Assembly: GCF_002934685.1 (NCBI RefSeq)
Contig: NZ_NKHL01000104.1
Location: forward strand, 1 to 64,000
DNA length: 64,000 nt
Reading direction: 5' to 3'
From: Pseudomonas bohemica
GTDB taxonomy: Bacteria > Pseudomonadota > Gammaproteobacteria > Pseudomonadales > Pseudomonadaceae
In this document: piece after piece, positions 1-9,015 of the stretch
How the letters are laid out: each line of letters begins with the position of its first letter
How positions within the stretch are numbered: position 1 is the stretch's first letter
The notes under the pieces: generated by a model
Seen by the model: the letters and a program-made list of their open reading frames with translations, nothing else
What the model was told of the DNA's origin: nothing
The model's database searches: none
Position numbers and translations under genes: made by a program

Positions 1-96
1 GACTGCGCCTTTTTCCCGAATCCATTGGTTCCTCCTGAGGAAAGGTCAGAAGGTGTAAACCTTATTCAGGACGGGACAGTGAATCAAAATTCTGGT

Positions 97-191
97 CTGT
101 GAGAGTGAGCTCGCTAACGAATGCAGCGTGTCAGCCTCAGAGAATCTTGCGCCGGAGGAATGCCCTTTCGAAAGAAACCTCACCCCCACAG
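97..191. repeat. degenerate REP doublet (REPIN-like), second sequence family
   Basis: The left arm (97-121) and right arm (166-191) are inverted, diverged copies of the arms of the better preserved element at 27745-27836. The right arm matches its counterpart at about 18 of 23 positions by eye. The element lies in the non-coding stretch 1-229, downstream of hexR, where I see no gene. The window edge hides the neighbouring gene on the left. Confidence 0.55.
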
Positions 192-229
192 GGAACGCGT
201 GAGCCTTTCTTGCGTTGGCAGCGCAAAAC

Positions 230-1099
230 TCAATTCAACTCATCATCGACCGGATACCGGCTGGCATTGAGGCTTTCCTTGATCTTGCGCAGGTGCGGCT
301 GGAAGTCCACGCCACGGCGCAGAGTCATGCCGGTCGCAAGCACATCGAGCACGGTCAGCTGAATGATCCGCGAGGTCATCGGCATATAAATGTCGGTGTC
401 TTCCGGTAGCGGGATGTTCAGGCTCAGCGTGCTGGCCTTGGCCAGAGGCGAGTCGGCGGCTGTCAGACCCAGCACCGACGCGCCATTCTCGCGAGCCAGG
501 CGTGCCACTTCCACCAACTCGCGGGTCCGGCCGGTGTAGGAAATGATCACGAACAGCTCCCCCGTATGCGCCACGGAGGCCAGCATGCGCTGCATTAGCA
601 CATCGGCATGGGCCGTCACCGCCAGATTGAAGCGAAAGAATTTGTGCTGTGCATCTAACGCTACCGGAGCCGACGCGCCGAGGCCGAAGAAGTGGATCTG
701 CCGCGCCTGGATCAACAGATCGACGGCCTTGCTGATCAGATTTGGATCAAGCACCTGGCAGACGCTGTCCAGCGACGCGATGGCGCTGGCGAAAATCTTG
801 CGGGTGTAGGCTTCCGGGTTGTCATCGGCTTCCACTGCGCGGCTGACGTAAGCAGCGCCGCTGGCCAGACTCTGCGCCAGTTGCAATTTGAGTTCCGGGT
901 AACCGCTGACATCGAACGAGCGACAGAAGCGGTTGACCGTCGGCTCGCTGACCTTGGCGGCCTGCGCCAGCGCGGCGATGCTGAAGCGGGTGGCCTGCTG
1001 AGGATTGCTCAGAATCACCTCGGCGACCTTGCGCTCGGCCTTGTTCAGTTCGGCAAGACGACTCTGGATCTGCTCCAGAAGATTGCGTACGCGGTCCAT
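230..1099 (-). CDS. hexR: HexR, RpiR-family repressor of glucose catabolism genes
   Basis: This 289-residue protein has an N-terminal RpiR-type helix-turn-helix domain (about residues 1-77, recognition helix near [10 protein letters not shown] at 51-60). A C-terminal SIS sugar-phosphate-binding domain follows (about 120-260, with the ISYTGRT motif). In Pseudomonas HexR represses zwf-pgl-eda and the edd/gap genes and is released by 2-keto-3-deoxy-6-phosphogluconate. It is divergent from zwf, the standard arrangement. The start is supported by an AGAAGGA ribosome binding site just upstream. Identification rests on family features and on the zwf-pgl-eda neighbourhood. Confidence 0.95.
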   Translation of the reverse strand: MDRVRNLLEQIQSRLAELNKAERKVAEVILSNPQQATRFSIAALAQAAKVSEPTVNRFCRSFDVSGYPELKLQLAQSLASGAAYVSRAVEADDNPEAYTRKIFASAIASLDSVCQVLDPNLISKAVDLLIQARQIHFFGLGASAPVALDAQHKFFRFNLAVTAHADVLMQRMLASVAHTGELFVIISYTGRTRELVEVARLARENGASVLGLTAADSPLAKASTLSLNIPLPEDTDIYMPMTSRIIQLTVLDVLATGMTLRRGVDFQPHLRKIKESLNASRYPVDDELN

Positions 1100-1209
1100 T
1101 CAAAGTCCTTCTCGTGAAGCTGTAACAGGCTGATCTGCGAGCATTTATGCAAAAGGTGCTCAACCGGCCTTTAGCCTGTAGCAAAGGTGGCCTATCGTAC
1201 TGAGGGCCT

Positions 1210-1223
1210 GTGGTGATCACCAC
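1210..1223. promoter_or_regulatory. 14-bp perfect palindrome between hexR and zwf
   Basis: GTGGTGATCACCAC is a perfect palindrome in the divergent hexR-zwf spacer. It lies upstream of the likely zwf -35 box and between the two genes. It could be a second operator, for HexR or for another regulator. It does not share the half-site of the dyad at 1249-1264, so its role is only inferred. Confidence 0.4.
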
Positions 1224-1236
1224 TGTAATGTGCTTT

Positions 1237-1266
1237 TTGACGAAATGTTGTGGTTATTACTACATA
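1237..1266 (+). promoter_or_regulatory. probable zwf promoter overlapped by a HexR-type operator
   Basis: A TTGACG -35 box (1237-1242) is followed after 18 bp by a TACATA -10-like box (1261-1266). A 16-bp dyad at 1249-1264 (TGTGGTTATTACTACA) reads TGTNGTNATNACNACA on both strands and covers the spacer and -10. This placement suits repression by HexR, whose published Pseudomonas sites contain TTGT and ACAA half-sites; here TTGT at 1248 is present and the right half is ACTACA. The assignment to HexR is inferred from position and similarity. Confidence 0.6.
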
Positions 1267-1329
1267 TGGCCTTGAGTAACGCCTTTAAAAAAGGTATTTG
1301 TAGCCTAACTTGATAAAAGAACCAACATT

Positions 1330-2799
1330 ATGCTCTCGATTACGGTTGAACCGTGCACTTTTGCCTTGTTCGGCGCCTTGGGCGACCTGGCCGTGCGCAA
1401 ACTGTTTCCTGCGTTGTACCAGCTGGACCGTGCTGGACTGCTGCATGCCGAGACCCGAATCCTTGCCCTGGCCCGCGAGCCGGGTACTCCTCAGGAGCAC
1501 TTGGCTTACATCGACAAGAGCCTGCGTCGCTTTGTCCCTGATTCCCAACTTGAAACCGAACACGTGGAGCGTTTTCAGGCGCGCCTGAACTACCTGCACG
1601 TGGATTTCCTCAAGGGTGAAGATTACGTCGCCCTAGCTGAAGAAGTGGGCGACGCGCAAACCATGATCGCCTACTTCGCCACACCGGCGTCGGTGTACGG
1701 CGCGATCTGTGAAAACCTTGCACTGGTCGGCCTGACCGATCGCACCCGCGCGGTGCTCGAGAAGCCGATCGGCCACGACCTGGCGTCGTCGCAACGGGTC
1801 AACGACGCCGTGGCCAGGTTCCTGCCGGAAAACCGCGTCTACCGCATCGACCACTACCTGGGCAAAGACACCGTACAGAACCTCATCGCGCTGCGTTTCG
1901 CCAACAGCCTGTTCGAAACCCAATGGAACCAGAACTACATTTCCCACGTCGAGATTACTGTGGCGGAGAAAGTAGGGATCGAAGGCCGTTGGGGCTATTT
2001 CGATCAGGCCGGTCAGCTGCGCGACATGATCCAGAATCACCTGTTGCAGCTGCTGTGCCTGATTGCGATGGACCCGCCGAGCGATCTGTCCGCAGACAGC
2101 ATCCGCGATGAAAAGGTAAAGGTGCTCAAGGCGCTGGCGCCGTTCACCCCGGAGCGCCTGGCGACCCAAGTGGTGCGCGGGCAATACATCGCCGGTTACA
2201 GCGAAGGTAAACCGGTTCCCGGTTATCTGGAAGAGGAAAACTCCAACACCCAGAGCGACACCGAAACGTTCGTTGCCATTCGTGCCGATATCCGTAATTG
2301 GCGTTGGGCAGGGGTTCCGTTCTATCTGCGTACCGGCAAGCGCATGCCGCAGAAACTGTCGCAGATCGTGATCCACTTCAAGGAACCGCCGCACTACATC
2401 TTCGCCCCCGAACAACGGATGCAGATCAGCAACCGCCTGATCATCCGTCTGCAGCCTGACGAAGGCATCTCGCTGCAAGTGATGACCAAGGATCAGGGGC
2501 TGGATAAAGGCATGCAATTGCGCAGCAACCCCTTGCAACTGAGCTTCTCCGACGCCTACCGCAGCGCCCGCATCCCGGACGCCTACGAGCGGTTGTTGTT
2601 GGAGGTCATGCGTGGCAATCAGAACTTGTTTGTCCGCAAAGATGAGATCGAGTATGCGTGGCAATGGTGCGACCAGCTGATTGCCGGCTGGAAGAAGGCG
2701 GGCGATGCGCCCAAACCTTACGCAGCGGGCTCTTGGGGCCCCATGAGTTCCATTGCGCTCATTACTCGTGACGGGAGGTCCTGGTATGGCGATATGTGA
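1330..2799 (+). CDS. zwf: glucose-6-phosphate 1-dehydrogenase
   Basis: Zwf oxidises glucose 6-phosphate to 6-phosphogluconolactone with NAD(P)+, feeding the Entner-Doudoroff and pentose phosphate routes. The 489-residue length is normal for the family. The N-terminal nucleotide-binding stretch GALGDLA is at about residues 15-21. The substrate-binding and catalytic signature RIDHYLGK is at about 172-179. The gene heads the zwf-pgl-eda operon, and its last 14 bases overlap pgl. The HexR-type dyad upstream implies induction by sugar-acid intermediates. Confidence 0.98.
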   Translation: MLSITVEPCTFALFGALGDLAVRKLFPALYQLDRAGLLHAETRILALAREPGTPQEHLAYIDKSLRRFVPDSQLETEHVERFQARLNYLHVDFLKGEDYVALAEEVGDAQTMIAYFATPASVYGAICENLALVGLTDRTRAVLEKPIGHDLASSQRVNDAVARFLPENRVYRIDHYLGKDTVQNLIALRFANSLFETQWNQNYISHVEITVAEKVGIEGRWGYFDQAGQLRDMIQNHLLQLLCLIAMDPPSDLSADSIRDEKVKVLKALAPFTPERLATQVVRGQYIAGYSEGKPVPGYLEEENSNTQSDTETFVAIRADIRNWRWAGVPFYLRTGKRMPQKLSQIVIHFKEPPHYIFAPEQRMQISNRLIIRLQPDEGISLQVMTKDQGLDKGMQLRSNPLQLSFSDAYRSARIPDAYERLLLEVMRGNQNLFVRKDEIEYAWQWCDQLIAGWKKAGDAPKPYAAGSWGPMSSIALITRDGRSWYGDM

Positions 2800-3505
2800 A
2801 CTTGAATTTCCGGCTGGCTTGCACGCCCTGGAATTCGATAACCCCGAACGGCTGGCCAACGCACTGGCCGACCATGTAGCCGAGCGTCTGAGCGCGGCTA
2901 TTGCCAGCAATCCACACGGCGTGGCGACGTTGGTAGTGTCCGGCGGCAAGAGCCCGGTCGCCTTCTTCCAGGCGTTGGCGCAGAAACCGATCGAATGGTC
3001 GAAAGTGGCCATCAGTCTGGCCGACGAGCGCTGGGTGCCGACCGAGCACGCCGACAGCAATGCCGGCCTGCTCAAGCGTTATCTGCTTCAGGGGCCGGCG
3101 CAAAAAGCCGGTTTCTTCAGCCTGTACCGTCCAACCACAACGCTGGACGAAGCCGCTGCCGCTACCGACGAAGCGCTCAAGGAATTACCGAAAATCGACG
3201 TGCTGGTGCTGGGCATGGGTGACGATGGTCACACGGCCTCGCTGTTCCCCAACAGTCCGAACCTGGCTGAAGCACTGGACCTGAACAGTGAACGTCGCTG
3301 TCTGCCGATGCTGGCGCCGACCACACCTCATCAACGTCTGACCATGACGCGCTCCCTGTTGGCGTCGGCCACGACCCCGATCCTGTCCATTTCCGGGCAG
3401 GCCAAACTGGAAACCCTGCGCAAGGCGCTGGCTGGCGACGACCTCGCCGAAATGCCGGTGCGTGCGTTCCTCAACTCGTCTTTAGAGATCTACTGGTGCC
3501 CATAA
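2786..3505 (+). CDS. pgl: 6-phosphogluconolactonase
   Basis: Pgl hydrolyses 6-phosphogluconolactone to 6-phosphogluconate, the step after Zwf. The chosen ATG at 2786 gives 239 residues and has a strong GGGAGG site 7 bases upstream. A longer reading from 2753 would add 11 unrelated residues encoded inside zwf and was rejected. Family signatures visible are the VSGGKSP phosphate-binding loop and the SLADERWVP and [14 protein letters not shown] segments. It overlaps zwf by 14 bases, consistent with translational coupling, and sits immediately before eda. Confidence 0.97.
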   Translation: MAICELEFPAGLHALEFDNPERLANALADHVAERLSAAIASNPHGVATLVVSGGKSPVAFFQALAQKPIEWSKVAISLADERWVPTEHADSNAGLLKRYLLQGPAQKAGFFSLYRPTTTLDEAAAATDEALKELPKIDVLVLGMGDDGHTASLFPNSPNLAEALDLNSERRCLPMLAPTTPHQRLTMTRSLLASATTPILSISGQAKLETLRKALAGDDLAEMPVRAFLNSSLEIYWCP

Positions 3506-3522
3506 GCAAAGGATCAGCCGCC

Positions 3523-4197
3523 ATGGAAAATACCCACGTGAAACAGCCGTTCAATAGCATGGCGAGCAAAATTGCCCAGATCGACGAACTCTGCGCGAAA
3601 GCCAAGATTTTGCCGGTCATCACCATCGCACGCGAACAGGACGTGCTGCCGCTGGCCGATGCGCTGGCGGCAGGCGGCCTGAACGCGCTGGAAATCACTC
3701 TGCGTTCCGAATTCGGTCTGAAGGCCATTCGCATCCTGCGTGACGCACGCCCTGAGCTGTGCATCGGCGCTGGTACCATCCTCGACCGCCACATGCTCAA
3801 GGCGGCGGAAGAGGCCGGTTCGCAGTTCATCGTCACCCCTGGCAGCACCCAGGATTTGCTGGAGGCCGCTGCGCAGAGTGAACTGCCACTGCTGCCGGGG
3901 ATCAGCAGCGCGTCGGAAATCATGATCGGATATGCCTTGGGCTATCGCCGCTTCAAGCTGTTCCCGGCGGAAATCAGCGGCGGCGTCGGCGCAATCAAAG
4001 CGCTGGGCGGCCCATTCCCGGAAGTGCGTTTCTGCCCGACTGGCGGCGTAAGCGCAGCCAACCTTAAAAGCTACATGGCGCTGCCAAACGTGATGTGTGT
4101 CGGCGGCACGTGGATGATCGACAACGCCTGGGTCAAGAGTGGCGACTGGGGTCGCATCACCGACGCGACCGCCGAGGCGATCGCGCTGTTCGACTGA
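3523..4197 (+). CDS. eda: KDPG aldolase (2-dehydro-3-deoxy-phosphogluconate aldolase)
   Basis: Eda cleaves 2-keto-3-deoxy-6-phosphogluconate to pyruvate and glyceraldehyde 3-phosphate, the last step of the Entner-Doudoroff pathway. From ATG 3523 the product is 224 residues, close to other Pseudomonas Eda proteins. The Schiff-base lysine lies in the RRFKLFPAE segment (about K145), and the conserved ALEITLR segment is near the N terminus. An in-frame ATP start farther upstream at 3496 exists but overlaps pgl; the AAAGGA site at 3508-3513 favours 3523. Hairpin terminators follow. Confidence 0.96.
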   Translation: MENTHVKQPFNSMASKIAQIDELCAKAKILPVITIAREQDVLPLADALAAGGLNALEITLRSEFGLKAIRILRDARPELCIGAGTILDRHMLKAAEEAGSQFIVTPGSTQDLLEAAAQSELPLLPGISSASEIMIGYALGYRRFKLFPAEISGGVGAIKALGGPFPEVRFCPTGGVSAANLKSYMALPNVMCVGGTWMIDNAWVKSGDWGRITDATAEAIALFD

Positions 4198-4231
4198 GGC
4201 ATTGTCAAAGGCCCCCTTTGATTGATCCTCG

Positions 4232-4260
4232 ACAGCTCCCGTTCATGGGGAAGCTGTTTT
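4232..4260 (+). terminator. eda terminator
   Basis: A stem pairs ACAGCTCCC (4232-4240) with GGGGAAGCTGT (4247-4257), with one bulged base. The loop is GTTCAT and a short T tract follows, 35 bases after the eda stop. Confidence 0.6.
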
Positions 4261-4328
4261 AATCGTCTCGAAGCTGATGGATCAAGCGCTGGGGCGCTGC
4301 TACAGAAGTCGTTGTTGCATGGCTGTTT

Positions 4329-4364
4329 AACGGTGTTCCCTTGGTCAGGAACGCCGTTTTTTTT
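4329..4364 (+). terminator. second terminator downstream of eda
   Basis: An 11-bp stem (4329-4339 with 4348-4358, one G-T pair) closes an 8-base loop and is followed by eight T residues (4357-4364). It is stronger than the hairpin nearer eda. Confidence 0.8.
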
Positions 4365-4622
4365 GCCCGAATTTTGGCACTGGAGCGACGGGACGGGGTG
4401 TTGGCCCTGAGCAGCACGGCTTGGCAGCGGTGGCGATCTCATGGAAGTCACCGCCGGCAAGCCGTACAGCTAAAGAAATTCGTCGCTAGATGCTGATTTC
4501 CCTATGCGCAATATATATGTACCGCACTCGTACCCATCGATGCGCGTATCTTCAAACTTCCTTTGCAGTTCGCTTTTCCATGAAGCTTTAGCGGCGCCGT
4601 TTCGACGGTCGCCGCTTTTTTT
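4365..4622 (+). ncRNA. candidate small RNA ending at a UUCG-loop terminator
   Basis: A very strong hairpin at 4590-4616 has a TTCG tetraloop and a T tract to 4622, yet no gene lies between it and the preceding terminator at 4364. This is the usual signature of an independent small RNA. An AT-rich ATATATAT stretch near 4510-4518 could hold a -10 element, but no convincing -35 was found, so the 5' end is unknown. The coordinates give only the interval that must contain it. Confidence 0.3.
4590..4622 (+). terminator. strong rho-independent terminator with TTCG loop
   Basis: AGCGGCGCCGT (4590-4600) pairs with ACGGTCGCCGCT (4605-4616) with one bulge, around a TTCG tetraloop. A T tract runs to 4622. 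It is oriented for plus-strand transcription, so it does not serve the minus-strand aminotransferase gene that ends at 4646. Confidence 0.8.
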
Positions 4623-4645
4623 GCATTTCCAGCGCTCCCAAAAGC

Positions 4646-5851
4646 TCAGGCCGATGCGCGTAGCGCTTCAGTCAGGCGCAAGACATCTTCAGCAGAGGTG
4701 ACGAAACCAGGCGTGATACGAATACACGGCCCGCATGCCGCACCCTCTCTGGCGACCGTAAAAATCCCGTGTTCATCGAGTAGTCGTTGGGCCATGAGTG
4801 GTTGGTCATCGTGGCGCGTGAAACGCAATGACGTGATCCCGCAATACAGGAGCGGATCATCCGGGGTCAATACTTCGATCCCTTCCATGCCACGAGCTTC
4901 ACTAACCCACAGGTCCCGCAGATACGCCAGGCGCGCACCTTTTACGGCAGATCCGCCGATTGCTCTGTGTTCTTCGAATACTTTGGTCAGTGTCATCAGC
5001 GCGGGAATGTTGGGAGTGCCATAAGGAGCGCGTCCCAGAATGTCGTCAGGCGCAAAGCGGGCATCGCCCATGTCGGGGTCGATGGATGATAGCCGCTCCT
5101 GTTTCACGTAAACGAAGCCCAGGCTCAGCGGCGCCCCCATCCATTTCTGCAGATTGAAGCCGGCGAATGCCACGCCCAGCTCTCCCAACTTGAAATCCAG
5201 CTGCCCGAGAGCGTGAGCGCCATCAAGAATCACATCGACGCCATGGGCCGTGGCCAGCGTTGCGATCGCCTCAACAGGCATCACAAGGCCGGTGCGATGG
5301 GTGACATGGGTGAGTGCCATCAACTTCAGTCGAGGATGTGCGGCAAACGCATCGCGATAGGTCTTGAGCAGCGATTCATAGCTGGCCGGGTGCACGTGGC
5401 GGATCTCGATCACCTCGACCCCGCGATTCTTCGCCAGCCAGCGCGTGGCGGTCTGAACGCTGTTGTAGTCCAGATCGCTGATCAGCACTTGGTCGCCAGG
5501 TTGCAGCGCATTGTAGTTGCGGATCAGCGTTTGCAGCGACTCCGAGGCGCAACGGGTGAGAGCGATTTCCCGGCTGGGAACCTCGAGCAACTGAGCCAGG
5601 TCGGCGCGGATCACCTCGCTGTCTTCGGTATCGAAGCGCTGGCGCACGTACACTGAGTTGCTACGGTTCACGTACGCCAGATGTTGTTCGTAAGTGCGCA
5701 GCACTTCTCGAGTCATGCGCCCGAAATACCCATGCTCGAAGTTTATCGGGCCGGGCTCGACGTCGTATTGCAGCGCGACGTCCCGCCAGAAGGCTTCGTC
5801 GCGGGCACGTTCGGTTGCCGATTCCTTTACAGCAGGGTGAACGCTGGTCAT
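4646..5851 (-). CDS. class V aminotransferase-fold PLP enzyme
   Basis: This 401-residue protein belongs to the class V aminotransferase / cysteine desulfurase superfamily. Relatives are annotated isopenicillin-N-epimerase-like. The PLP-binding aspartate is in VILDGAH (about D210) and the Schiff-base lysine is in NLQKWMGAP (about K236). No signal peptide is present, so it is cytoplasmic. The substrate cannot be told: the family includes desulfurases, epimerases and kynureninase-like enzymes. It stands alone between the zwf cluster and a small DUF3820 gene, which ends 35 bases upstream of its start and may be cotranscribed. Confidence 0.85.
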   Translation of the reverse strand: MTSVHPAVKESATERARDEAFWRDVALQYDVEPGPINFEHGYFGRMTREVLRTYEQHLAYVNRSNSVYVRQRFDTEDSEVIRADLAQLLEVPSREIALTRCASESLQTLIRNYNALQPGDQVLISDLDYNSVQTATRWLAKNRGVEVIEIRHVHPASYESLLKTYRDAFAAHPRLKLMALTHVTHRTGLVMPVEAIATLATAHGVDVILDGAHALGQLDFKLGELGVAFAGFNLQKWMGAPLSLGFVYVKQERLSSIDPDMGDARFAPDDILGRAPYGTPNIPALMTLTKVFEEHRAIGGSAVKGARLAYLRDLWVSEARGMEGIEVLTPDDPLLYCGITSLRFTRHDDQPLMAQRLLDEHGIFTVAREGAACGPCIRITPGFVTSAEDVLRLTEALRASA

Positions 5852-5886
5852 CAGGTTGCTTGCCTTGTTAGGGGTAGGAAAGTGGG

Positions 5887-6150
5887 TCAGGAAAAACGTA
5901 TTTGGGCTTTCGAAGGGCTTTCTCGCAAGGGGACGCGAGGTTTGCTGCGCAGCGGATCCAATAGCGCGGAAAGGCCGTTGTGATCGATCTCGTGCATCAG
6001 GGCCAACAGCTTGCCCAACTCCCCGTCGGGAAATCCCTTGCGCGCAAACCAGTTCAGGTAGTCACCGGGCAGGTCGGCGAGGAGACGACCCTGGTATTTG
6101 CCGTAAGGCATTTCACGCAGTACCAAAAGTTTGAGCTTTTCAGAATTCAT
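5887..6150 (-). CDS. DUF3820 / QSregVF_b family small protein
   Basis: This 87-residue protein matches the DUF3820 family, named in Pfam as a putative quorum-sensing-regulated virulence factor. Recognisable features are the MPYGKYQGRLLADLPGDYLNW-type core near residues 14-34 and the RKGFPDGELGKLL segment. A longer reading from 6309 would add 53 residues of non-conserved sequence, so the ATG at 6150 is preferred; an AAAGGCGG site precedes it. Its biochemical role is unknown. It precedes the class V aminotransferase gene on the same strand. Confidence 0.8.
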   Translation of the reverse strand: MNSEKLKLLVLREMPYGKYQGRLLADLPGDYLNWFARKGFPDGELGKLLALMHEIDHNGLSALLDPLRSKPRVPLRESPSKAQIRFS

Positions 6151-6380
6151 CGAGCCGCCTTTGATCGTTTCGAGTGAACTTGAACGATACGTGCATTTTG
6201 CATGTATGCAAACGCAAAGATCATGCAGAAAGCGAGGTATGTCTGTATCTTGATACGCATAACTAGTTGAAATATAAGTAATTATTTGTTTGCAAAAACT
6301 GGCACGCACGCTGCAACACTAATGCTATCGAGTGTAGTTACACCCACTATTCGATTAACCTGCCAGAAAGGAACTGCAAA

Positions 6381-6851
6381 ATGACAGATATCAATAAAGA
6401 AGCGATCTCGGTACTCAATGATCTGATCGAGACCAGCATTGACGGCGAGAAAGGCTTTCACACCGCCGCTGAAGATATCAAAAACCCTGAAATCAAGGCG
6501 TACTTCCTTTCCCGCTCGTCCGAGTGCAAGACAGCCGTAGCCGAGTTGCAAGCTCAGGTTCGCACCTTGGGCGGCAATCCCGATGACTCATCCAGCGCAA
6601 CGGGTGGCCTGCATCGTCTCTGGGTAGAACTGAAGGCTGCCGTGACCGGCAAAAGCGATGAAGCTGTGCTGAACGAAGTCGAGCGCGGTGAAGACCACGC
6701 GCTGAAGGCTTACAATGACGCGTCGCAGAAGGCGAAAGAGAAAAATCTGCCTGTTAGCGTGACCAGCTTGATCGACAATCAGCTGCGTGGCGTAAAAGCG
6801 AACCACGACAAAGTAAAAGCCCTGCGTGACACTGTCCGCCGCGCGAGCTGA
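6381..6851 (+). CDS. PA2169-type four-helix-bundle protein (DUF2383)
   Basis: This 156-residue, almost entirely helical protein resembles the PA2169/DUF2383 family, a ferritin-like four-helix bundle. The sequence is rich in Glu, Lys and Ala with periodic heptad-like spacing and has no signal peptide or membrane segment. Family members are often stress- or anaerobiosis-induced, but their function is not established. It is monocistronic: a 230-bp spacer separates it from the divergent DUF3820 gene, a GAAAGGA ribosome binding site precedes the ATG, and a strong terminator follows. Confidence 0.8.
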   Translation: MTDINKEAISVLNDLIETSIDGEKGFHTAAEDIKNPEIKAYFLSRSSECKTAVAELQAQVRTLGGNPDDSSSATGGLHRLWVELKAAVTGKSDEAVLNEVERGEDHALKAYNDASQKAKEKNLPVSVTSLIDNQLRGVKANHDKVKALRDTVRRAS

Positions 6852-6858
6852 CTTGGCC

Positions 6859-6928
6859 AGGCTGAGTCAGTTAAATTGATTCAGCCTGACTGACTCGCAG
6901 AAACGCCAGCATTGTCTGGCGTTTTTTT
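6859..6928 (+). terminator. tandem hairpins and rho-independent terminator after the DUF2383 gene
   Basis: A first 11-bp hairpin (6859-6869 with 6877-6887, one G-T pair) is followed by the terminator stem AACGCCAG/CTGGCGTT (6902-6909 with 6916-6923). A run of seven T residues follows (6922-6928). Confidence 0.85.
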
Positions 6929-7003
6929 ATGCCTACGAGTTGGGCAAAGCGGTCGTTTTCGGGAGTTGGAGGGTAACAGCTGGGAATTGGGGCTGGCAGT
7001 GGC

Positions 7004-7276
7004 TCACTCCCCCTCGTCAAACCGGTTGTTGATCAGCTCGATCAAGTCTTCCAATGCTTTCTCTTCCTGCTCGCCTTCGGTCAGCAGATGAAGTTCGGTG
7101 CCTTTGCCGGCGGCGAGCATCATCACGGCCATGATGCTTTTGCCGTCGACCATGCTGTCAGGCGAGCGGCCGACACGGATCTGGCAGGGGTGTCTGCCAG
7201 CGACGCCGACGAACTTGGCTGCGGCGCGGGCGTGCAGGCCCAGCTTGTTGATGATGGTGATCTGGTGAGCGGGCAT
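7004..7276 (-). CDS. ptsO: NPr, HPr-like phosphocarrier of the nitrogen PTS
   Basis: NPr carries phosphate from EI-Ntr (PtsP) to EIIA-Ntr (PtsN) in the regulatory nitrogen phosphotransferase system. The 90-residue protein has the HPr active-site segment GLHARAAAKF with the phosphorylated histidine at H15. It also has the regulatory-serine region DGKSIM (about S47). It is cytoplasmic. The gene follows rapZ by 16 bases at the end of the hpf-ptsN-rapZ-ptsO series behind rpoN, the usual order in pseudomonads. Confidence 0.96.
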   Translation of the reverse strand: MPAHQITIINKLGLHARAAAKFVGVAGRHPCQIRVGRSPDSMVDGKSIMAVMMLAAGKGTELHLLTEGEQEEKALEDLIELINNRFDEGE

Positions 7277-7292
7277 CGCGTTGGGGATCCTT

Positions 7293-8150
7293 TCAGCTTA
7301 GGTCGCGGTGGCGGACCTGAACATTCTTGAGCGATTGTTGCAGGACCTGACCCAGGCGTTCGGTCAGGTAGACGGAGCGGTGATGCCCGCCGGTGCAGCC
7401 AATGGCAATGGTGACGTAAGCGCGGTTGCTGGCGGCGAAGCGTGGAAGCCACTTGGTAAGGTATGAAGAGATGTCCTGAAACATCTCCTCGACATCAGGC
7501 TGGGCCGCCAGATAGTCCGCCACCGGCTGGTCGAGCCCGGATTGCTCGCGCAGTTCGGGCTTCCAGTAGGGATTGGGCAGGCAGCGCACGTCGAAAACCA
7601 GGTCCGCGTCCACAGGCATGCCGCGTTTGAAGCCGAAGGACTCAATCAGGAAGGCCGTGCCGGGCTCGGGTTTGTTCAGCAGGCGCAATTTGAGGGTGTC
7701 GCGCAACTGATAGAGGTTCAGATGGGTCGTGTCGATAGTCAGGTCGGCCAGGTCGATGATCGGCCCGAGCAGCGTTTTTTCGTCACGAATCGCCTCTGCC
7801 AGCGAGCGAGTGGCATTGCTCAGTGGATGGCGGCGACGTGTTTCGGAAAAGCGCTTGAGCAGCGTAGCTTCATCGGCATCCAGAAACAGAACATCGCACT
7901 GGATATGTCGATCACGAACCTCTTCGAGCATTCGCGGAAAACGCGTCAGGTGGCTGGGCAGGTTGCGAGCGTCGATGGACACCGCCAACAGCGGCTCAGC
8001 GAGTTCGGTGTTGATCAGCGCGCGTTCCGCAAGCTCGGGGAGCAAGCCAGCCGGCAGGTTATCGACGCAGTAGAATCCGCTGTCTTCGAGAACATCGAGG
8101 GCCGTACTCTTGCCAGAGCCGGAGCGACCGCTGACGATGATCATGCGCAT
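7293..8150 (-). CDS. rapZ: RapZ / YvcJ family nucleotide-binding RNA adaptor
   Basis: RapZ is a P-loop protein that in enteric bacteria binds small RNA GlmZ and directs RNase E to it, linking amino-sugar supply to glmS expression. Here the 285-residue protein has the Walker A motif GRSGSGKS at residues 8-15. The conserved C-terminal half includes the [12 protein letters not shown] segment that lies in the RNA-binding domain. It starts 2 bases after the ptsN stop. Whether pseudomonads use it on a GlmZ-like RNA is not shown by the sequence. Confidence 0.95.
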   Translation of the reverse strand: MRMIIVSGRSGSGKSTALDVLEDSGFYCVDNLPAGLLPELAERALINTELAEPLLAVSIDARNLPSHLTRFPRMLEEVRDRHIQCDVLFLDADEATLLKRFSETRRRHPLSNATRSLAEAIRDEKTLLGPIIDLADLTIDTTHLNLYQLRDTLKLRLLNKPEPGTAFLIESFGFKRGMPVDADLVFDVRCLPNPYWKPELREQSGLDQPVADYLAAQPDVEEMFQDISSYLTKWLPRFAASNRAYVTIAIGCTGGHHRSVYLTERLGQVLQQSLKNVQVRHRDLS

Positions 8151-8152
8151 GA

Positions 8153-8617
8153 TCAGTGACCGGTCTGAGCGTCGAGTACGACGTTGTATAGCTCTTCGCT
8201 GTTCCTGGCATCACGCAGCCTGGTGCGGACGTCGGAGCGGTCCAGCATGCTGGCGATCTGGCGCAACAGCTCCAGATGGGCGTCGGTGGCGGCCTCCGGA
8301 ACGAGCAATACGAAAAGCAGGTCTACCGGCGCGCCGTCGATGGCGTCGAAATCGACTGGCCGTTCCAGGTGCAACACCGCGCTCACGGGCGAAGTACAGC
8401 CCCGGAGTCGGCAATGTGGGATCGCAATTCCGTTGCCAAATCCGGTGGAACCGAGTTTTTCGCGGGCGATAAGGCTTTCGTAGACGGTTTGCCGTTCGAA
8501 TTCGGGCACTTGTTGCCCGATCAGCTTGGCAATCTCTTCGAGGACGGCTTTTTTACTGGCGCCTGGCACGTTCACGAGGGAACGGCCAGGGGTCAGGATG
8601 TTTTCAAGTCGGATCAT
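8153..8617 (-). CDS. ptsN: EIIA-Ntr, nitrogen regulatory PTS protein
   Basis: PtsN accepts phosphate from NPr and, by its phosphorylation state, adjusts potassium homeostasis, carbon storage and sigma-54-linked functions. The 154-residue protein has the EIIA fructose/mannitol fold signature, with the active histidine in GIAIPHCRL (about H68). It is in a compact minus-strand operon with hpf upstream (12-base gap) and rapZ downstream. Length and motif are normal for the family. Confidence 0.96.
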   Translation of the reverse strand: MIRLENILTPGRSLVNVPGASKKAVLEEIAKLIGQQVPEFERQTVYESLIAREKLGSTGFGNGIAIPHCRLRGCTSPVSAVLHLERPVDFDAIDGAPVDLLFVLLVPEAATDAHLELLRQIASMLDRSDVRTRLRDARNSEELYNVVLDAQTGH

Positions 8618-8629
8618 GGATGGGGAATG

Positions 8630-8938
8630 TCAGCGAGCTGCCGCACCTTTGAGGATGCTTTGCTGCTTTTCCTTATGCTTGAGCAATTGTCTGTCCAGCT
8701 TGTCAGTGAGCAGGTCGATCGCCGCGTACATATCGTCATGTTCGGCATTGGCAACCACCTCTCCACCGTGGATATGCAGGGTGGCCTCGATCTTCTGTTT
8801 GAGCTTCTCGACGGCCATCGTCACCTGCACGTTCGTAATCTTGTCAAAATGCCCTTCGAGCTTTTTCAGCTTCAGCTCGATGTACTCGCGCAGGGGCTTG
8901 GTCACTTCCAGTTGGTGTCCACTGATGTTGACTTGCAT
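8630..8938 (-). CDS. hpf: ribosome hibernation promoting factor (HPF/RaiA family)
   Basis: HPF binds the 30S decoding centre and helps form inactive 100S ribosomes in starvation. The ATG at 8938 gives a 102-residue short-type HPF that begins MQVNISGHQLEVT. It is preceded by an excellent AAGGAG site; a longer reading from 8992 adds 18 non-conserved residues and was not used. The basic KLKKLEGHFDKI segment typical of the family is near residue 20-33. Position between rpoN and ptsN is conserved in proteobacteria. Confidence 0.95.
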   Translation of the reverse strand: MQVNISGHQLEVTKPLREYIELKLKKLEGHFDKITNVQVTMAVEKLKQKIEATLHIHGGEVVANAEHDDMYAAIDLLTDKLDRQLLKHKEKQQSILKGAAAR

Positions 8939-9015
8939 ACAGCTTCTCCTTCGTTGCCAATGCATTAAGATGCAGGCTTGGGTGCCTGCCACTGGAACGC
9001 TGTGGCCTGTAACCT

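Larger units (their letters stand above)
4198..4645. other. 448-bp non-coding stretch with three consecutive hairpin terminators
   Basis: No credible gene is seen between eda and the convergent aminotransferase gene. Three plus-strand hairpin/T-tract structures occur in a row (4232-4260, 4329-4364, 4590-4622). One would suffice to end the zwf operon, so the two downstream ones may end short independent transcripts. Short open frames here have no coding signature or ribosome binding site. Confidence 0.6.

Noticed and set aside
1633..3075. 480-codon minus-strand open frame across zwf and pgl
   Set aside because: Antisense shadow of two well-identified enzymes; no domain recognised.
4222..4701. 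Small plus-strand open frames between eda and the aminotransferase gene
   Set aside because: They run through terminator hairpins, have no ribosome binding site and no family resemblance.
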